Assembly (NCBI GenBank): GCA_018824795.1
Contig: JAHJFL010000080.1
Coordinates: 1 to 13,525 of the forward strand
Direction of reading: 5' to 3'
DNA from: a bacterium
Lineage (GTDB): Bacteria; Campylobacterota; Campylobacteria; Campylobacterales; Sulfurimonadaceae
Length of the DNA stretch: 13,525 nt
The translations under genes and the position numbers were made by a program. Numbering within the stretch: the first letter of the stretch is position 1; every line of letters starts with the position of its first letter. Shown here one piece after another: positions 6,531-13,525 of the stretch. The notes under the pieces were generated by a model that made no database searches, was not told the origin of the DNA, and saw only the letters and a program-made list of their open reading frames with translations.

Positions 6531-6944
6531 TTATTTTTTTAAAACAACCATATTATCTACAACATCCATAATCTCTACTTTATCTCCATCTTTATATGCA
6601 CTCAAATCGTCCAAACTTTTCCAATAAGTTCCATCAAATTTCACCATCCCCTCTTCTACGTGTCCTGTGCCGGAGACATGAATTCTTTGTTCATGCTCTT
6701 CGCTTGGTTTGGAGAGTTTTAGTAATAGATAATTTCTGAGCATAAAGGCTAAAACCAAAGCTATTACAAATGCAGCAGCAATCTGGACTATGGCGTTTTC
6801 AAAGGTGTAAAAATAAGAAATTCCCGCAACAGCCACAAACCCTACTCCTATAAAAAAGAGTATAAAAGAAAATGTTATGGCTTCAAGTCCAATAAGAAAA
6901 ATCCCAAACGCAAGGAGATACGAAGGTTCTATTGTCTCAAACAT
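6531..6944 (-). CDS. NfeD-family membrane protein (short form, OB-fold C-terminus)
   Basis: 137 residues. The first half is hydrophobic, with membrane segments at about 10-27, 29-46 and 53-67. The second half (about 85-137) is a small soluble beta domain with GTGHVEEGMVKFDGTYWKSL and GDKVEIMDVVDNMVVLKK, which is the NfeD OB-fold. The length fits the short NfeD1b type without the ClpP-like protease domain. Such proteins are almost always encoded beside a stomatin-type SPFH protein and are thought to help assemble it in membrane microdomains. That holds here: the ATG starts one base after the stomatin stop codon and its ribosome site (AAGGAG) lies inside the stomatin gene, so the two are transcribed and probably translated together. 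Confidence 0.9.
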   Translation of the reverse strand: MFETIEPSYLLAFGIFLIGLEAITFSFILFFIGVGFVAVAGISYFYTFENAIVQIAAAFVIALVLAFMLRNYLLLKLSKPSEEHEQRIHVSGTGHVEEGMVKFDGTYWKSLDDLSAYKDGDKVEIMDVVDNMVVLKK

Positions 6945-6945
6945 C

Positions 6946-7854
6946 TCAAGCTCCTTTTGAACCTAAAAACTCTTTTAAAATTGAGAGTGAACCAATGAGT
7001 TCTGTCGTCTCATAAGGAACTATCACTTTATCTTTAGAGTCAGACTTTGCAAGCTCCTTAAACGCAGCCACTCTGTCTTTTGCAAGTAAAAACTCTGCAG
7101 CTTGCATATTTTGGCTCATTGCAGAGTTAATCATAATCATTGCGTTTTGTTGCCCTTCTGCCACTTTTTCCTGTTCATACTTTGAAGCATCCGCCATTCT
7201 CTCAATTGCCTCAGCCTGTAAGAAAGCTTTTTGTCTTTGAGCTTCAGCTTCACGGATAACAGCCTCTTTATTTGCCATCGCTTTGAGCTCAATTGCGCGT
7301 TTTTCACGTTCTGCTTTCATCTGCATATTCATTGCTTCTTCAATTTCCAACGGTACAGAGATGTCCCGCAGCTCGACTCTCATAGTTTTTACACCCCATT
7401 TGGATGAGGCTTCATCAATTGCCTGAAGAATTTTACGGTTAAGAACATCTCTTGAAGAGAGTGTTTCATCGAGGGCTAACTGCCCTATTTCTGCACGAAG
7501 TGTAGTAGTTGAAAGATTTGAGAGTGCACTTTTAAAGTCCACTACACCATACGTCGCTTTCATGGCATCTTCAACCTGAATAAAAACAATCCCATCAACG
7601 CTGATGTTTACATTATCTTTAGTAATAACATTTTGCTGCGGAATACTTATCATCTGTTCTTGCTTCGTCAGTTTTGCACTTATGGCGTCTATAATTGGGA
7701 TGATAATGTGAAAACCACCCTCAATAGTGCGGTTATATTTTCCAAGTCGCTCTATGACATAAGCATGAGATTGAGGAACAATGGCAATTCCTTTAATGAT
7801 TATAATCGCAATAGCGACAACTATGGCTAAACTTATAACACTTGCTGCTTCCAT
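6946..7854 (-). CDS. Stomatin/paraslipin-type SPFH (band 7) membrane protein
   Basis: 302 residues. An N-terminal membrane segment (about 6-26) is followed by an SPFH domain: IVPQSHAYVIERLGKYNRT (25-43), GGFHIIIPIIDAI (47-59), then ISIPQQNVITKDNVNISVDG (69-88). After that comes the conserved TTLRAEIGQLALDE helix and the WGVKTMRVELRDI strand (153-165). Residues about 170-235 form an Ala/Glu/Lys-rich coiled coil typical of flotillin-like oligomers (KAEREKRAIELKAMANKEAV). The family forms large membrane-bound rings and is linked to membrane quality control; the exact substrate is unknown. The start at 7854 has an AAGGA site six bases upstream. It is the first gene of the leftward operon with nfeD and bioA. 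Confidence 0.92.
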   Translation of the reverse strand: MEAASVISLAIVVAIAIIIIKGIAIVPQSHAYVIERLGKYNRTIEGGFHIIIPIIDAISAKLTKQEQMISIPQQNVITKDNVNISVDGIVFIQVEDAMKATYGVVDFKSALSNLSTTTLRAEIGQLALDETLSSRDVLNRKILQAIDEASSKWGVKTMRVELRDISVPLEIEEAMNMQMKAEREKRAIELKAMANKEAVIREAEAQRQKAFLQAEAIERMADASKYEQEKVAEGQQNAMIMINSAMSQNMQAAEFLLAKDRVAAFKELAKSDSKDKVIVPYETTELIGSLSILKEFLGSKGA

Positions 7855-8050
7855 AATTTTTCCTTTATTTAATTTACAAGTATATCGAGTAATTAAAATT
7901 TTTCGACTTAGAAATAAGATTTTTATTCATAATTTATAACTTTTATGTGTGTATTTTCATTACACACAACTAACAAACAGCAGGTTTTTATGATGGTTTA
8001 ATACGAATTCTCGTAGAATAACGCAAATAATAAAAGAAGGTATTTTATAG
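7855..8050. promoter_or_regulatory. Divergent promoter region between the stomatin operon and the chaperone-ftsAZ cluster
   Basis: This 196-base region drives both directions. On the minus strand TATACT (complement of 7879-7884) and TATAAA (complement of 7933-7938) are candidate -10 boxes. On the plus strand TAGAAT (8014-8019) matches the -10 consensus at five of six bases and would give a leader of about 25 bases with an AGAAGG ribosome site at 8035-8040. No -35 boxes are convincing. A short repeat TACGA-N4-TCGTA at 8002-8015 overlaps the plus-strand -10. These calls are consensus matches only. Confidence 0.4.
7946..7968. repeat. 8+8 base inverted repeat in the divergent promoter region
   Basis: TGTGTGTA (7946-7953) and TACACACA (7961-7968) are exact reverse complements with a 7-base spacer. 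A spaced dyad between two divergent promoters is a typical layout for a regulator operator that controls both sides. It differs from FNR-type (TTGAT-N4-ATCAA) and CRP-type (TGTGA-N6-TCACA) sites. Confidence 0.5.
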
Positions 8051-9517
8051 ATGATTACATGGATGCAAAGACATAAGAAATATCTCATCGTTACTATCTG
8101 GATCTCAACAATAGCATTTATTGGTGCTGGTTTTGTTGGATGGGGTCAGTATAGCTATGGTGATAAAGCTGGAGCAGTTGCAAAAGTAGGTGATATAGAG
8201 TTAACAATGGGTGAACTTCAAAAAACTTACTCGCGTTTGTATTCGCAATACAATCAAATGCTTCAAGGCAACTTCGATGAAGAAAAAGCAAAAAGTTTTG
8301 GTCTTCAAGCGCAGGCAATGCAACAAATTATACAGCAGGCTTATATTCTTAATCTTGCAGCTGAGTATGACCTAAGCGTAAGCGATGAAGAGCTTCTTAG
8401 TACACTTAAAACACAAGAATACTTCTTTGAAAATGGTGTATTTAACAGAGATGTTTACAAAACAGTTTTATCTCAGAATAAACTTAGCATTCAAGAGTAT
8501 GAAAATGACCTGAGAAAGCAATTGCTTATACAAAAAACTTTTAAATTACTTCCTGTCGATGTAGGTGCAAATGAATCTGCGATACTCAATACAATTCTTG
8601 GTATTGCAGATAAGATTGAGTACCAAGTACTTAATCAAACAGAGATTAATGTAGACAGTTCAGATGAACAGGTAAAACTTTTTTGGGAAACGCAGAAGAA
8701 TAATTTTATGACTGAAGTAAGTTATGATGTAAAATTCATCAAGCATGATAATGTAAAAGCTGAATATACTGCAGATGAGATTAGCACGTACTACGCTGAC
8801 AACAAAACACATTTTAAAGACGCTGAAGGGAAAATTCTTGCACTTGAAAATGCTAAAGAAAATATTATAGATGAACTCAATGCCAAAGCAACAAAAGATG
8901 CAGCACTTAGAACATATATAGCGTATAAAAAAGGTGCTCTTGATGAAAATGTAAGTATTCAAACTGCCACTATTTCAAATACAAATAATCCTTTTGACAG
9001 TGCTACTCTAGAAGAGATAGCAAAACTCACTTCAACATCTCCATTTATGAAACCTCTATTTGTTAATGGCACATACTATATATTTGAACTTATTAAAACA
9101 AACCCTTCTATAACAAAGACATATGAAGAAGCAAAAAGTGAAGTAAAGCCTCTTTATATAACACAAACACAAAAAGCAAAACTTCTTGAACTGGCAACAA
9201 ACGCAGTAGCAACTTTTAAAGGATCGGTAACTGACTTTGTAACTATCCAAGATTCTGCTAAAATAGCAGGCTTAAGTACGGAAGAAGCAAGCGAATTTTT
9301 AGTAAAACTCTTTGACAAACAGATTAAAAGATCTTATATAACACTAAGTAGTGGAAAAGTGATACTTTATGACATTTTGGAACAAAAGTTGCTAGATAAT
9401 TCAAATAACAATCAAGGGGATTCTGTTATGAGATTGAAGAGCGCAATGTTCAATGAAGGTCTTATAAAAAATCTAGAAAACAAATATCAGACAGAGATAT
9501 TTATCCAAGGACTATAA
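8051..9517 (+). CDS. PpiD/SurA_N-type inner-membrane-anchored periplasmic chaperone, apparently without a parvulin domain
   Basis: 488 residues. A short cytoplasmic MITWMQRHKKYLIV start and one membrane segment (about 11-30) fit the PpiD pattern. Next comes a SurA_N_3-like chaperone region: AVAKVGDIELTMGELQKTY (42-60), then the helices QAQAMQQIIQQAYILNLAAEY and DLSVSDEELLSTL, then QEYFFENGVFNRDVYKTVL and EYENDLRKQLL. In E. coli PpiD a parvulin prolyl isomerase domain lies in the middle. Here I see no parvulin hallmarks; the YYADNKTHF motif at about 246-254 leads almost directly to a helical ENAKENIIDELNAKA segment. It probably works as a holdase near the Sec translocon rather than as an isomerase. 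It is followed by ftsA after a single base, so it is part of the ftsAZ operon. The start has an AGAAGG site at a long 10-base spacing. Confidence 0.8.
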   Translation: MITWMQRHKKYLIVTIWISTIAFIGAGFVGWGQYSYGDKAGAVAKVGDIELTMGELQKTYSRLYSQYNQMLQGNFDEEKAKSFGLQAQAMQQIIQQAYILNLAAEYDLSVSDEELLSTLKTQEYFFENGVFNRDVYKTVLSQNKLSIQEYENDLRKQLLIQKTFKLLPVDVGANESAILNTILGIADKIEYQVLNQTEINVDSSDEQVKLFWETQKNNFMTEVSYDVKFIKHDNVKAEYTADEISTYYADNKTHFKDAEGKILALENAKENIIDELNAKATKDAALRTYIAYKKGALDENVSIQTATISNTNNPFDSATLEEIAKLTSTSPFMKPLFVNGTYYIFELIKTNPSITKTYEEAKSEVKPLYITQTQKAKLLELATNAVATFKGSVTDFVTIQDSAKIAGLSTEEASEFLVKLFDKQIKRSYITLSSGKVILYDILEQKLLDNSNNNQGDSVMRLKSAMFNEGLIKNLENKYQTEIFIQGL

Positions 9518-9518
9518 G

Positions 9519-10880
9519 TTGAGTAGAACTATTCTAGCCATCGACATCGGCTCTACTAAAATTTGCGCAATTATTGCTCAAATAAATAATGATAACTCTA
9601 TATCGATAACAGGTGCAGGGACTACTAAAGCACAAGGCCTTAAAAAAGGAAGCATTACTAACATCGAGTTAGCCTCACGTTCTATTAGAACTGCGGTAAA
9701 TGATGCGAAACGTGTTTCAGGAAGTGAAGTTTCAAGCGCTATTGTTTCTATATCTGGAGCTTACACTAAAAGTGTTAATTCAAATGGCATCGTAAACATC
9801 CAGTCCAAAGAAGTTAGTTTCAAAGAGATTGAAAGAGTTATGCATGCTTCACTTTATAATGCAAGCATACCAAATGAATTTGAAGTACTTCATGCACTTC
9901 CATATAACTTTAAAGTTGATGATCAGGACTTTATAGAAGATCCACTTGGTATGAATGCTTCAAGACTTGAAGTTGAAACACACATTATTACAACACAAAA
10001 ATCAAATCTTAACAATCTCAGAAAAGCTGTTCGCGGCGCTGGTGTTGAAGTAGATAATATTGTGCTTAATTCTTATGCTTCAGCAATTGCTACAATAAAT
10101 GAAGATGAAAAAGAATTGGGTATTGCAGTTATAGATATGGGTGGAAACACGAGCAATATAGCTATTCACTCAGGAAATTCTATAAGATATAATGAATTTT
10201 TAGGTGTCGGTTCAAACCATGTAACAAGCGATTTGTCTATGGCACTACATACACCATTAAATATTGCAGATAATGTGAAACTTACCTACGGTTCACTTCT
10301 TACTCCAACTAATGATTTAATTGAACTTCCTATAATTGGTGATGAACATTCTACTCATGAAGTATCGCTTGAAGTAGTACACAATGTAATTTTTGCAAGA
10401 GTTGAAGAAACACTGATGATTCTTGCACAATTCATAGAGAAAAGCGGTTTAAAGGACCAACTAGGCGCAGGTATTGTGCTTACCGGCGGCTTTTCTAAAA
10501 TGGAAGGTATCAGAGATTTAGCTATAGCAACTTTTGGCTCTATGCCAGTTCGTCTTGCTCGTCCTATTGAAATGGACGGTCTATTTGATAACTTAAGAGA
10601 GCCGGAGTATGCAAGTGCTGTCGGCCTTATCATGTATAGCGCATCTGCCTACACTCCTTATGAAATAGATGTCAACAAAAGAGTTAGACACGCAAATGAA
10701 CTACCAACCGAGACAACAACGGTATCTTTCAGTGAGGCTAAGGATATTCCTATTGCGCCGCCATCTCTTGATTTGAATATCAAAGAGAAGATGGTCAATT
10801 TGTCAGAAAAAAAAGAAAAAAAGAGTGAAGAAGCCGGAGCTTTTAGTAAATTTTGGAATTGGGCAACCCAGTTATTTTAA
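9519..10880 (+). CDS. ftsA: Cell division protein FtsA
   Basis: 453 residues. This actin-fold ATPase tethers FtsZ to the membrane and recruits later division proteins. Motifs are AIDIGSTKICAII (7-19), phosphate loop 1; the 1C domain unique to FtsA (about 85-165); VIDMGGNTSNIAI (204-216), phosphate loop 2; LTGGFSKMEG (321-330), the adenosine motif; and a C-terminal amphipathic helix, GAFSKFWNWATQLF, that anchors in the inner membrane after a charged flexible linker (about 395-440). The start is TTG at 9519, supported by AAGGA at 9507-9511 and by the ILAIDIGS motif lying the usual few residues from the N-terminus. It begins one base after the chaperone stop and is followed by ftsZ 11 bases later, the standard ftsA-ftsZ pairing. 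Confidence 0.97.
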   Translation: MSRTILAIDIGSTKICAIIAQINNDNSISITGAGTTKAQGLKKGSITNIELASRSIRTAVNDAKRVSGSEVSSAIVSISGAYTKSVNSNGIVNIQSKEVSFKEIERVMHASLYNASIPNEFEVLHALPYNFKVDDQDFIEDPLGMNASRLEVETHIITTQKSNLNNLRKAVRGAGVEVDNIVLNSYASAIATINEDEKELGIAVIDMGGNTSNIAIHSGNSIRYNEFLGVGSNHVTSDLSMALHTPLNIADNVKLTYGSLLTPTNDLIELPIIGDEHSTHEVSLEVVHNVIFARVEETLMILAQFIEKSGLKDQLGAGIVLTGGFSKMEGIRDLAIATFGSMPVRLARPIEMDGLFDNLREPEYASAVGLIMYSASAYTPYEIDVNKRVRHANELPTETTTVSFSEAKDIPIAPPSLDLNIKEKMVNLSEKKEKKSEEAGAFSKFWNWATQLF

Positions 10881-10891
10881 AGGAGTAAGAT

Positions 10892-12022
10892 ATGAGCATT
10901 GAAGCATTTTCTGTAGAAGAAGCGCGTAATATAAGTGGAGCTAGAATCATCGCTGTTGGCGTTGGCGGTGGTGGCGGTAATATGATTGGTCACATGATTA
11001 ATCAAGGTGTTACAGGAATAGAGATGATGCTCATTAATACTGATGCACAAGTTTTAAGTGAAACATGTGCTGCATCTAAGATTCAAATAGGCACAAAGCT
11101 TACTAAAGGTCTTGGTGCTGGTATGAAACCAGTTGTTGGAAGAGATTCTGCATTAGAGAGTTATGATGAAATTAGAAATGCTCTTGAGGGAGCAGATATA
11201 GTATTCATCTCTGCTGGTCTTGGCGGTGGAACTGGTACCGGTGCGGCACCAATAGTAGCGCAGATAGCAAAAGAAATTGGTGCATTAACTATTTCTGTTG
11301 TTACAAAACCTTTTAAATTTGAAGGGAACAAAAGAATAAAGCTTGCAGAAGCTGGCTTAGAAGAGCTTAAAAAAGAGAGTGACTCTATAGTTGTTATTCC
11401 TAATGATAAGCTTTTAACTATTATTGATAGAAAACTCGGTCTTAAAGAGAGTTTCAAAATAGTTGACAGCGTTTTAGCTCAAGCTGTTAGCGGAACCTCA
11501 GGTGTTATTCTTTCAAGTGGTGAAAATGACATCAACCTTGACTTTGCAGACTTAAAAACTGTAATGAGTCATAAAGGTATGGCACTTATGGGTGTTGGTG
11601 AGCATGAAGGTGAAAACGCAGCGTATGAAGCTATTAAAGCTGCTATTGAGTCTCCACTTCTTGACAATATGTCAATCAACGGAGCTATGGGTGTTTTAGT
11701 TCACTTTAGCATGCACCCTGAATTTCCAATGATGGAAATTGCTGAGGCTATGGATGTTGTTCATGACAGCGCTCATGAAGATGCTGAAGTTATCTGGGGA
11801 ACATCAACAGATTCAACTATGCCTGAGGATTACATTAAAATCACTATCGTTGCAACTGGTTTTGAGAAGGAAGTTTCAGCAAAAGAGTTATCTAACAATG
11901 GTGATTTTGTAGGTGAAAACATTCCTCCACGTGCTAAAGTACGCCCAAGATTAGTTGTTGGTGGTGATTTAAACAGTGATTACCTAGATATACCAGCCTA
12001 CATGAGACAACAACAAGACTAA
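10892..12022 (+). CDS. ftsZ: Cell division GTPase FtsZ
   Basis: 376 residues. This tubulin homologue polymerises into the Z ring at mid-cell. Visible are the GVGGGGGN nucleotide loop (23-30), the tubulin signature GGGTGTG (111-117), the T7 catalytic loop NLDFAD (215-220) with Asn215, Asp217 and Asp220 in the positions needed for GTP hydrolysis on the neighbouring subunit, and the conserved C-terminal peptide LDIPAYMRQQ that binds FtsA. The linker before that peptide is short. The ATG has an AAGGAG site overlapping the ftsA stop region, so translation is probably coupled. All key residues are present. Confidence 0.98.
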   Translation: MSIEAFSVEEARNISGARIIAVGVGGGGGNMIGHMINQGVTGIEMMLINTDAQVLSETCAASKIQIGTKLTKGLGAGMKPVVGRDSALESYDEIRNALEGADIVFISAGLGGGTGTGAAPIVAQIAKEIGALTISVVTKPFKFEGNKRIKLAEAGLEELKKESDSIVVIPNDKLLTIIDRKLGLKESFKIVDSVLAQAVSGTSGVILSSGENDINLDFADLKTVMSHKGMALMGVGEHEGENAAYEAIKAAIESPLLDNMSINGAMGVLVHFSMHPEFPMMEIAEAMDVVHDSAHEDAEVIWGTSTDSTMPEDYIKITIVATGFEKEVSAKELSNNGDFVGENIPPRAKVRPRLVVGGDLNSDYLDIPAYMRQQQD

Positions 12023-12030
12023 GAAAATTA

Positions 12031-12321
12031 TTGCACTCCTTTGAAAAAATTATGAAAGCCAAGAGTTTACTTGGCCTTCGTGAAAAATCCTCCCTGAAAG
12101 AAATCAAAAACAAATACAAAAATCTTATGAAAAAATGGCATCCTGATAAGCATAAAGATGACGTTGAAAAAGCCACACAGATGAGTATGCTCATCAACGA
12201 AGCCTATGAAATAGTCTTAGATTATTGTAACAACTATGAATTCTCTTTTGATGAAGAGCATATCAAAAAGTCTCACTATTCACCATCAGAGTGGTGGAAT
12301 GATAAATTTGGCGGAAGATAG
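12031..12321 (+). CDS. Small J-domain (DnaJ-like) protein
   Basis: A 96-residue protein that is mostly a J domain: LLGL..KSSLKEIKNKYKNLMKKW (13-36), the HPD motif at 37-39 that stimulates DnaK ATPase, then helix III ATQMSMLINEAYEIV (48-62). The tail has an EWWNDKFGGR end. It lacks the Gly/Phe and zinc-finger parts of full DnaJ, so it probably directs DnaK to particular clients. The start is uncertain: TTG at 12031 keeps an N-terminal extension and begins eight bases after the ftsZ stop, but has a weak ribosome site; ATG at 12052 would give 89 residues with the whole J domain and also lacks a clear site. It is probably the last gene of the ftsAZ transcript. Confidence 0.88.
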   Translation: MHSFEKIMKAKSLLGLREKSSLKEIKNKYKNLMKKWHPDKHKDDVEKATQMSMLINEAYEIVLDYCNNYEFSFDEEHIKKSHYSPSEWWNDKFGGR

Positions 12322-12361
12322 CTTATTGACGAATGTCAAATACTTATAGAGAATACTTCTG

Positions 12362-12367
12362 TACAAT
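12362..12367 (+). promoter_or_regulatory. Candidate -10 box (TACAAT) for the secreted-protein gene
   Basis: TACAAT matches the -10 consensus at five of six bases, 20 bases before the ATG at 12388, in the 66-base gap after the J-domain gene. A TTGACG at 12326-12331 is too far away (30 bases) to be its -35 box. Confidence 0.3.
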
Positions 12368-12387
12368 ACTCAAAAAAAAGAGATAAA

Positions 12388-12819
12388 ATGATAAAAATAT
12401 TATTAACATTGATATTGTTAACCCAATTTTCTTTAGGTGATGATTTAGCCAAGCGTGTTGAAGACCTTCCCCAAAAAGAGATGATTTCTCAAAATAAACT
12501 TATTGTTGATTTATTTGTTGAAGAAATTTCAAAAACACTCCCTAAAGAAATAGATAAATATACACAACTCTCCAAGGTTACAAGTGAAGATGTAACACTC
12601 ATATATACTTTTGAAATAAATGCAGAGACTAAAAGTGATGAAGCCATTAAGAAAGAAGATAGAACTCGTATGAAAAAATCTGTCACCCAGGGTATTTGTC
12701 AATCTTCAAAACGTTTTTTAGATGCACAAATCAATATTTCATATTTATATCTAAGCGCAAAAACAAAAGCAGAACTATTCAGATTTGATGTCACTCAGAA
12801 AGAGTGTATAAACTTATAA
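12388..12819 (+). CDS. Small secreted (periplasmic) protein of unknown function
   Basis: 143 residues with a signal peptide (MIKILLTLILLTQFSLG, likely cleaved near residue 17). The mature part has a helical start (LIVDLFVEEISKTLPKEID), a beta-like centre (SEDVTLIYTFEINA), and an end with two cysteines, C104 in QGICQSSKRF and C140 in VTQKEC. The layout (first Cys followed by a helix, then a tyrosine-rich strand pair, then the last Cys near the C-terminus) is a recurring pattern in small periplasmic proteins and suggests a C104-C140 disulfide. I do not recognise a named family. The FNR-type promoter region that follows lies between this gene and the regulator gene. Confidence 0.7.
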   Translation: MIKILLTLILLTQFSLGDDLAKRVEDLPQKEMISQNKLIVDLFVEEISKTLPKEIDKYTQLSKVTSEDVTLIYTFEINAETKSDEAIKKEDRTRMKKSVTQGICQSSKRFLDAQINISYLYLSAKTKAELFRFDVTQKECINL

Positions 12820-12833
12820 TATAATTAAAAATG

Positions 12834-12847
12834 TTGATTTCAATCAA
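12834..12847. promoter_or_regulatory. Perfect FNR-type operator TTGAT-N4-ATCAA
   Basis: TTGAT (12834-12838), TTCA, ATCAA (12843-12847) is an exact match to the FNR consensus palindrome. Its centre lies between 12840 and 12841. Relative to the TACAAT -10 box (12870-12875) and a start near 12882, the centre falls at -41.5, the class II activator position. Confidence 0.75.
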
Positions 12848-12869
12848 CTACTTTTAGAAAAAATGCCAC

Positions 12870-12875
12870 TACAAT
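12870..12875 (+). promoter_or_regulatory. -10 box (TACAAT) of the Crp/Fnr-type regulator gene
   Basis: TACAAT matches five of six consensus bases. Counting it as -12 to -7 puts transcription start at 12882, with a 23-base leader that holds the ribosome site AGGGA (12894-12898). No -35 box is present, as expected for a promoter helped by an activator bound at -41.5. Confidence 0.55.
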
Positions 12876-12904
12876 GACAAACTATTTCACTATAGGGAAA
12901 TAAA

Positions 12905-13525
12905 TTGTCTATTCAAAATATCATAAAATCTTTAGATTCTTTTACTACTTTTAATAATGAACAAATAGAGTTACTCTCTTCTATCTCTACTGTTTATTCT
13001 TATAATAAAGAGTACATATTACATTATGAAAAGAAAGAGAGTAACAATCTGCTTTTTTTGATAGATGGTTTGGCAAAAGCCTATAAAATCGATAAACATA
13101 ATAATGAAATTTTTTTATACTACATTCACAAAAACACGCTTTTATCTGAAATATCTGACATTTACAACGATACCATTCGTTCATTTTCCAATATAGAGCT
13201 TCTTGAAGATTCCAAAATATTAAGTATTGACTATAAACTTTTTAAAGAATATTTTCTGAGTAACAATATTTTCTGCCTTCATTTTATAAATGAAATTATC
13301 ATAAAGTCTAAACAACTGCAATCTTTAATCAACAGAGAATTTTTATTTGACTCCGTACAAAAAGTCGCAATGACTTTAGACTCCGATATTTCTATGTTTA
13401 ATGCCTTAAGAAGGCATGATGTTTCTCTCATTTTACATATTCAACCTGCAACACTTTCTAGAGTTCTCAATAAGCTAAAACGCAATAAAATAATCGATAT
13501 AATACATGGCGATGTTAATGTGCTA
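12905..13525 (+). CDS. Crp/Fnr-family transcriptional regulator, 3' end cut by the window
   Basis: An open frame of 207 codons runs to the window edge without a stop. The family is usually 210-230 residues, so only a few residues are missing. The start is TTG at 12905, with AGGGA six bases upstream; there is no in-frame ATG nearby. The first part (to about 120) is a cyclic-nucleotide-binding-type beta barrel (NNLLFLIDGLAKAYKIDKHNNEIFLYYIHKN, taken as two halves around residue 60-75). A dimerisation helix follows, then a winged helix-turn-helix with recognition helix QPATLSRVLNKLKRNKI. FNR has four iron-sulfur cysteines; here the only cysteine is one at about 124, so this is not an oxygen-sensing FNR of the usual kind. 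The ligand is unknown. A perfect FNR-type palindrome in its own promoter suggests control by itself or by another family member. Confidence 0.85.
   Translation, partial: MSIQNIIKSLDSFTTFNNEQIELLSSISTVYSYNKEYILHYEKKESNNLLFLIDGLAKAYKIDKHNNEIFLYYIHKNTLLSEISDIYNDTIRSFSNIELLEDSKILSIDYKLFKEYFLSNNIFCLHFINEIIIKSKQLQSLINREFLFDSVQKVAMTLDSDISMFNALRRHDVSLILHIQPATLSRVLNKLKRNKIIDIIHGDVNVL

Noticed and set aside
7946..7968. CRP- or FNR-type site in the divergent region
   Set aside because: The dyad TGTGTGTA-N7-TACACACA does not fit TGTGA-N6-TCACA or TTGAT-N4-ATCAA.
12326..12350. TTGACG plus TATAGA as a sigma-70 promoter for the secreted-protein gene
   Set aside because: The spacing is only 13 bases, too short for a working promoter; TACAAT at 12362 is a better candidate.

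Overview
The window looks like the chromosome of a low-GC, sulfur- or hydrogen-oxidising member of the Campylobacterota, most like Sulfurimonas and relatives. This rests on the AT-rich composition, the style of the proteins, and the order PpiD-like chaperone, ftsA, ftsZ with a bioA operon on the opposite strand. The genus is inferred from general knowledge of these families, not from a search.

Left part (1-5216, all genes on +): an accessory, envelope-flavoured region. It opens with a short chimeric ORF whose C-terminal half is the helix-turn-helix of an IS3-type OrfA transposase. A small GlsB/YeaQ-type membrane protein follows. Next is a 520-residue lipoprotein with two SbsA-type Ig-like domains and a C-terminal DUF3494 ice-binding-type domain, then an OmpA-type porin with an altered peptidoglycan-binding site, and then a small outer-membrane-type lipoprotein. 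After a 259-base gap carrying the apparent C-terminal remnant of a sodium:solute symporter comes a class II aldolase/adducin-fold protein that has lost all three zinc ligands.

Middle part (5213-7854, genes on -): a compact probable operon transcribed leftwards, stomatin/SPFH protein, NfeD, bioA. Its last gene overlaps the aldolase-like gene tail to tail by 3 bases. The 196-base divergent region 7855-8050 separates it from the next cluster and carries an 8+8 base inverted repeat.

Right part (8051-13525, genes on +): a tightly packed cell-division block with a PpiD/SurA_N-type membrane-anchored chaperone (apparently without a parvulin domain), ftsA (TTG start) and ftsZ, followed 8 bases later by a small J-domain protein. 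Then come a secreted protein of unknown function and the 5' part of a Crp/Fnr-family regulator that runs off the window. The regulator is preceded by a perfect FNR-type palindrome placed exactly where a class II activator would bind relative to a TACAAT -10 box. This is the clearest regulatory signal in the window.

No tRNA, rRNA, CRISPR array or intact mobile element was seen. I found no convincing multi-gene undescribed system. The best leads are the zinc-less aldolase-fold protein, the Ig/ice-binding lipoprotein beside an unusual OmpA, and the FNR-box promoter.
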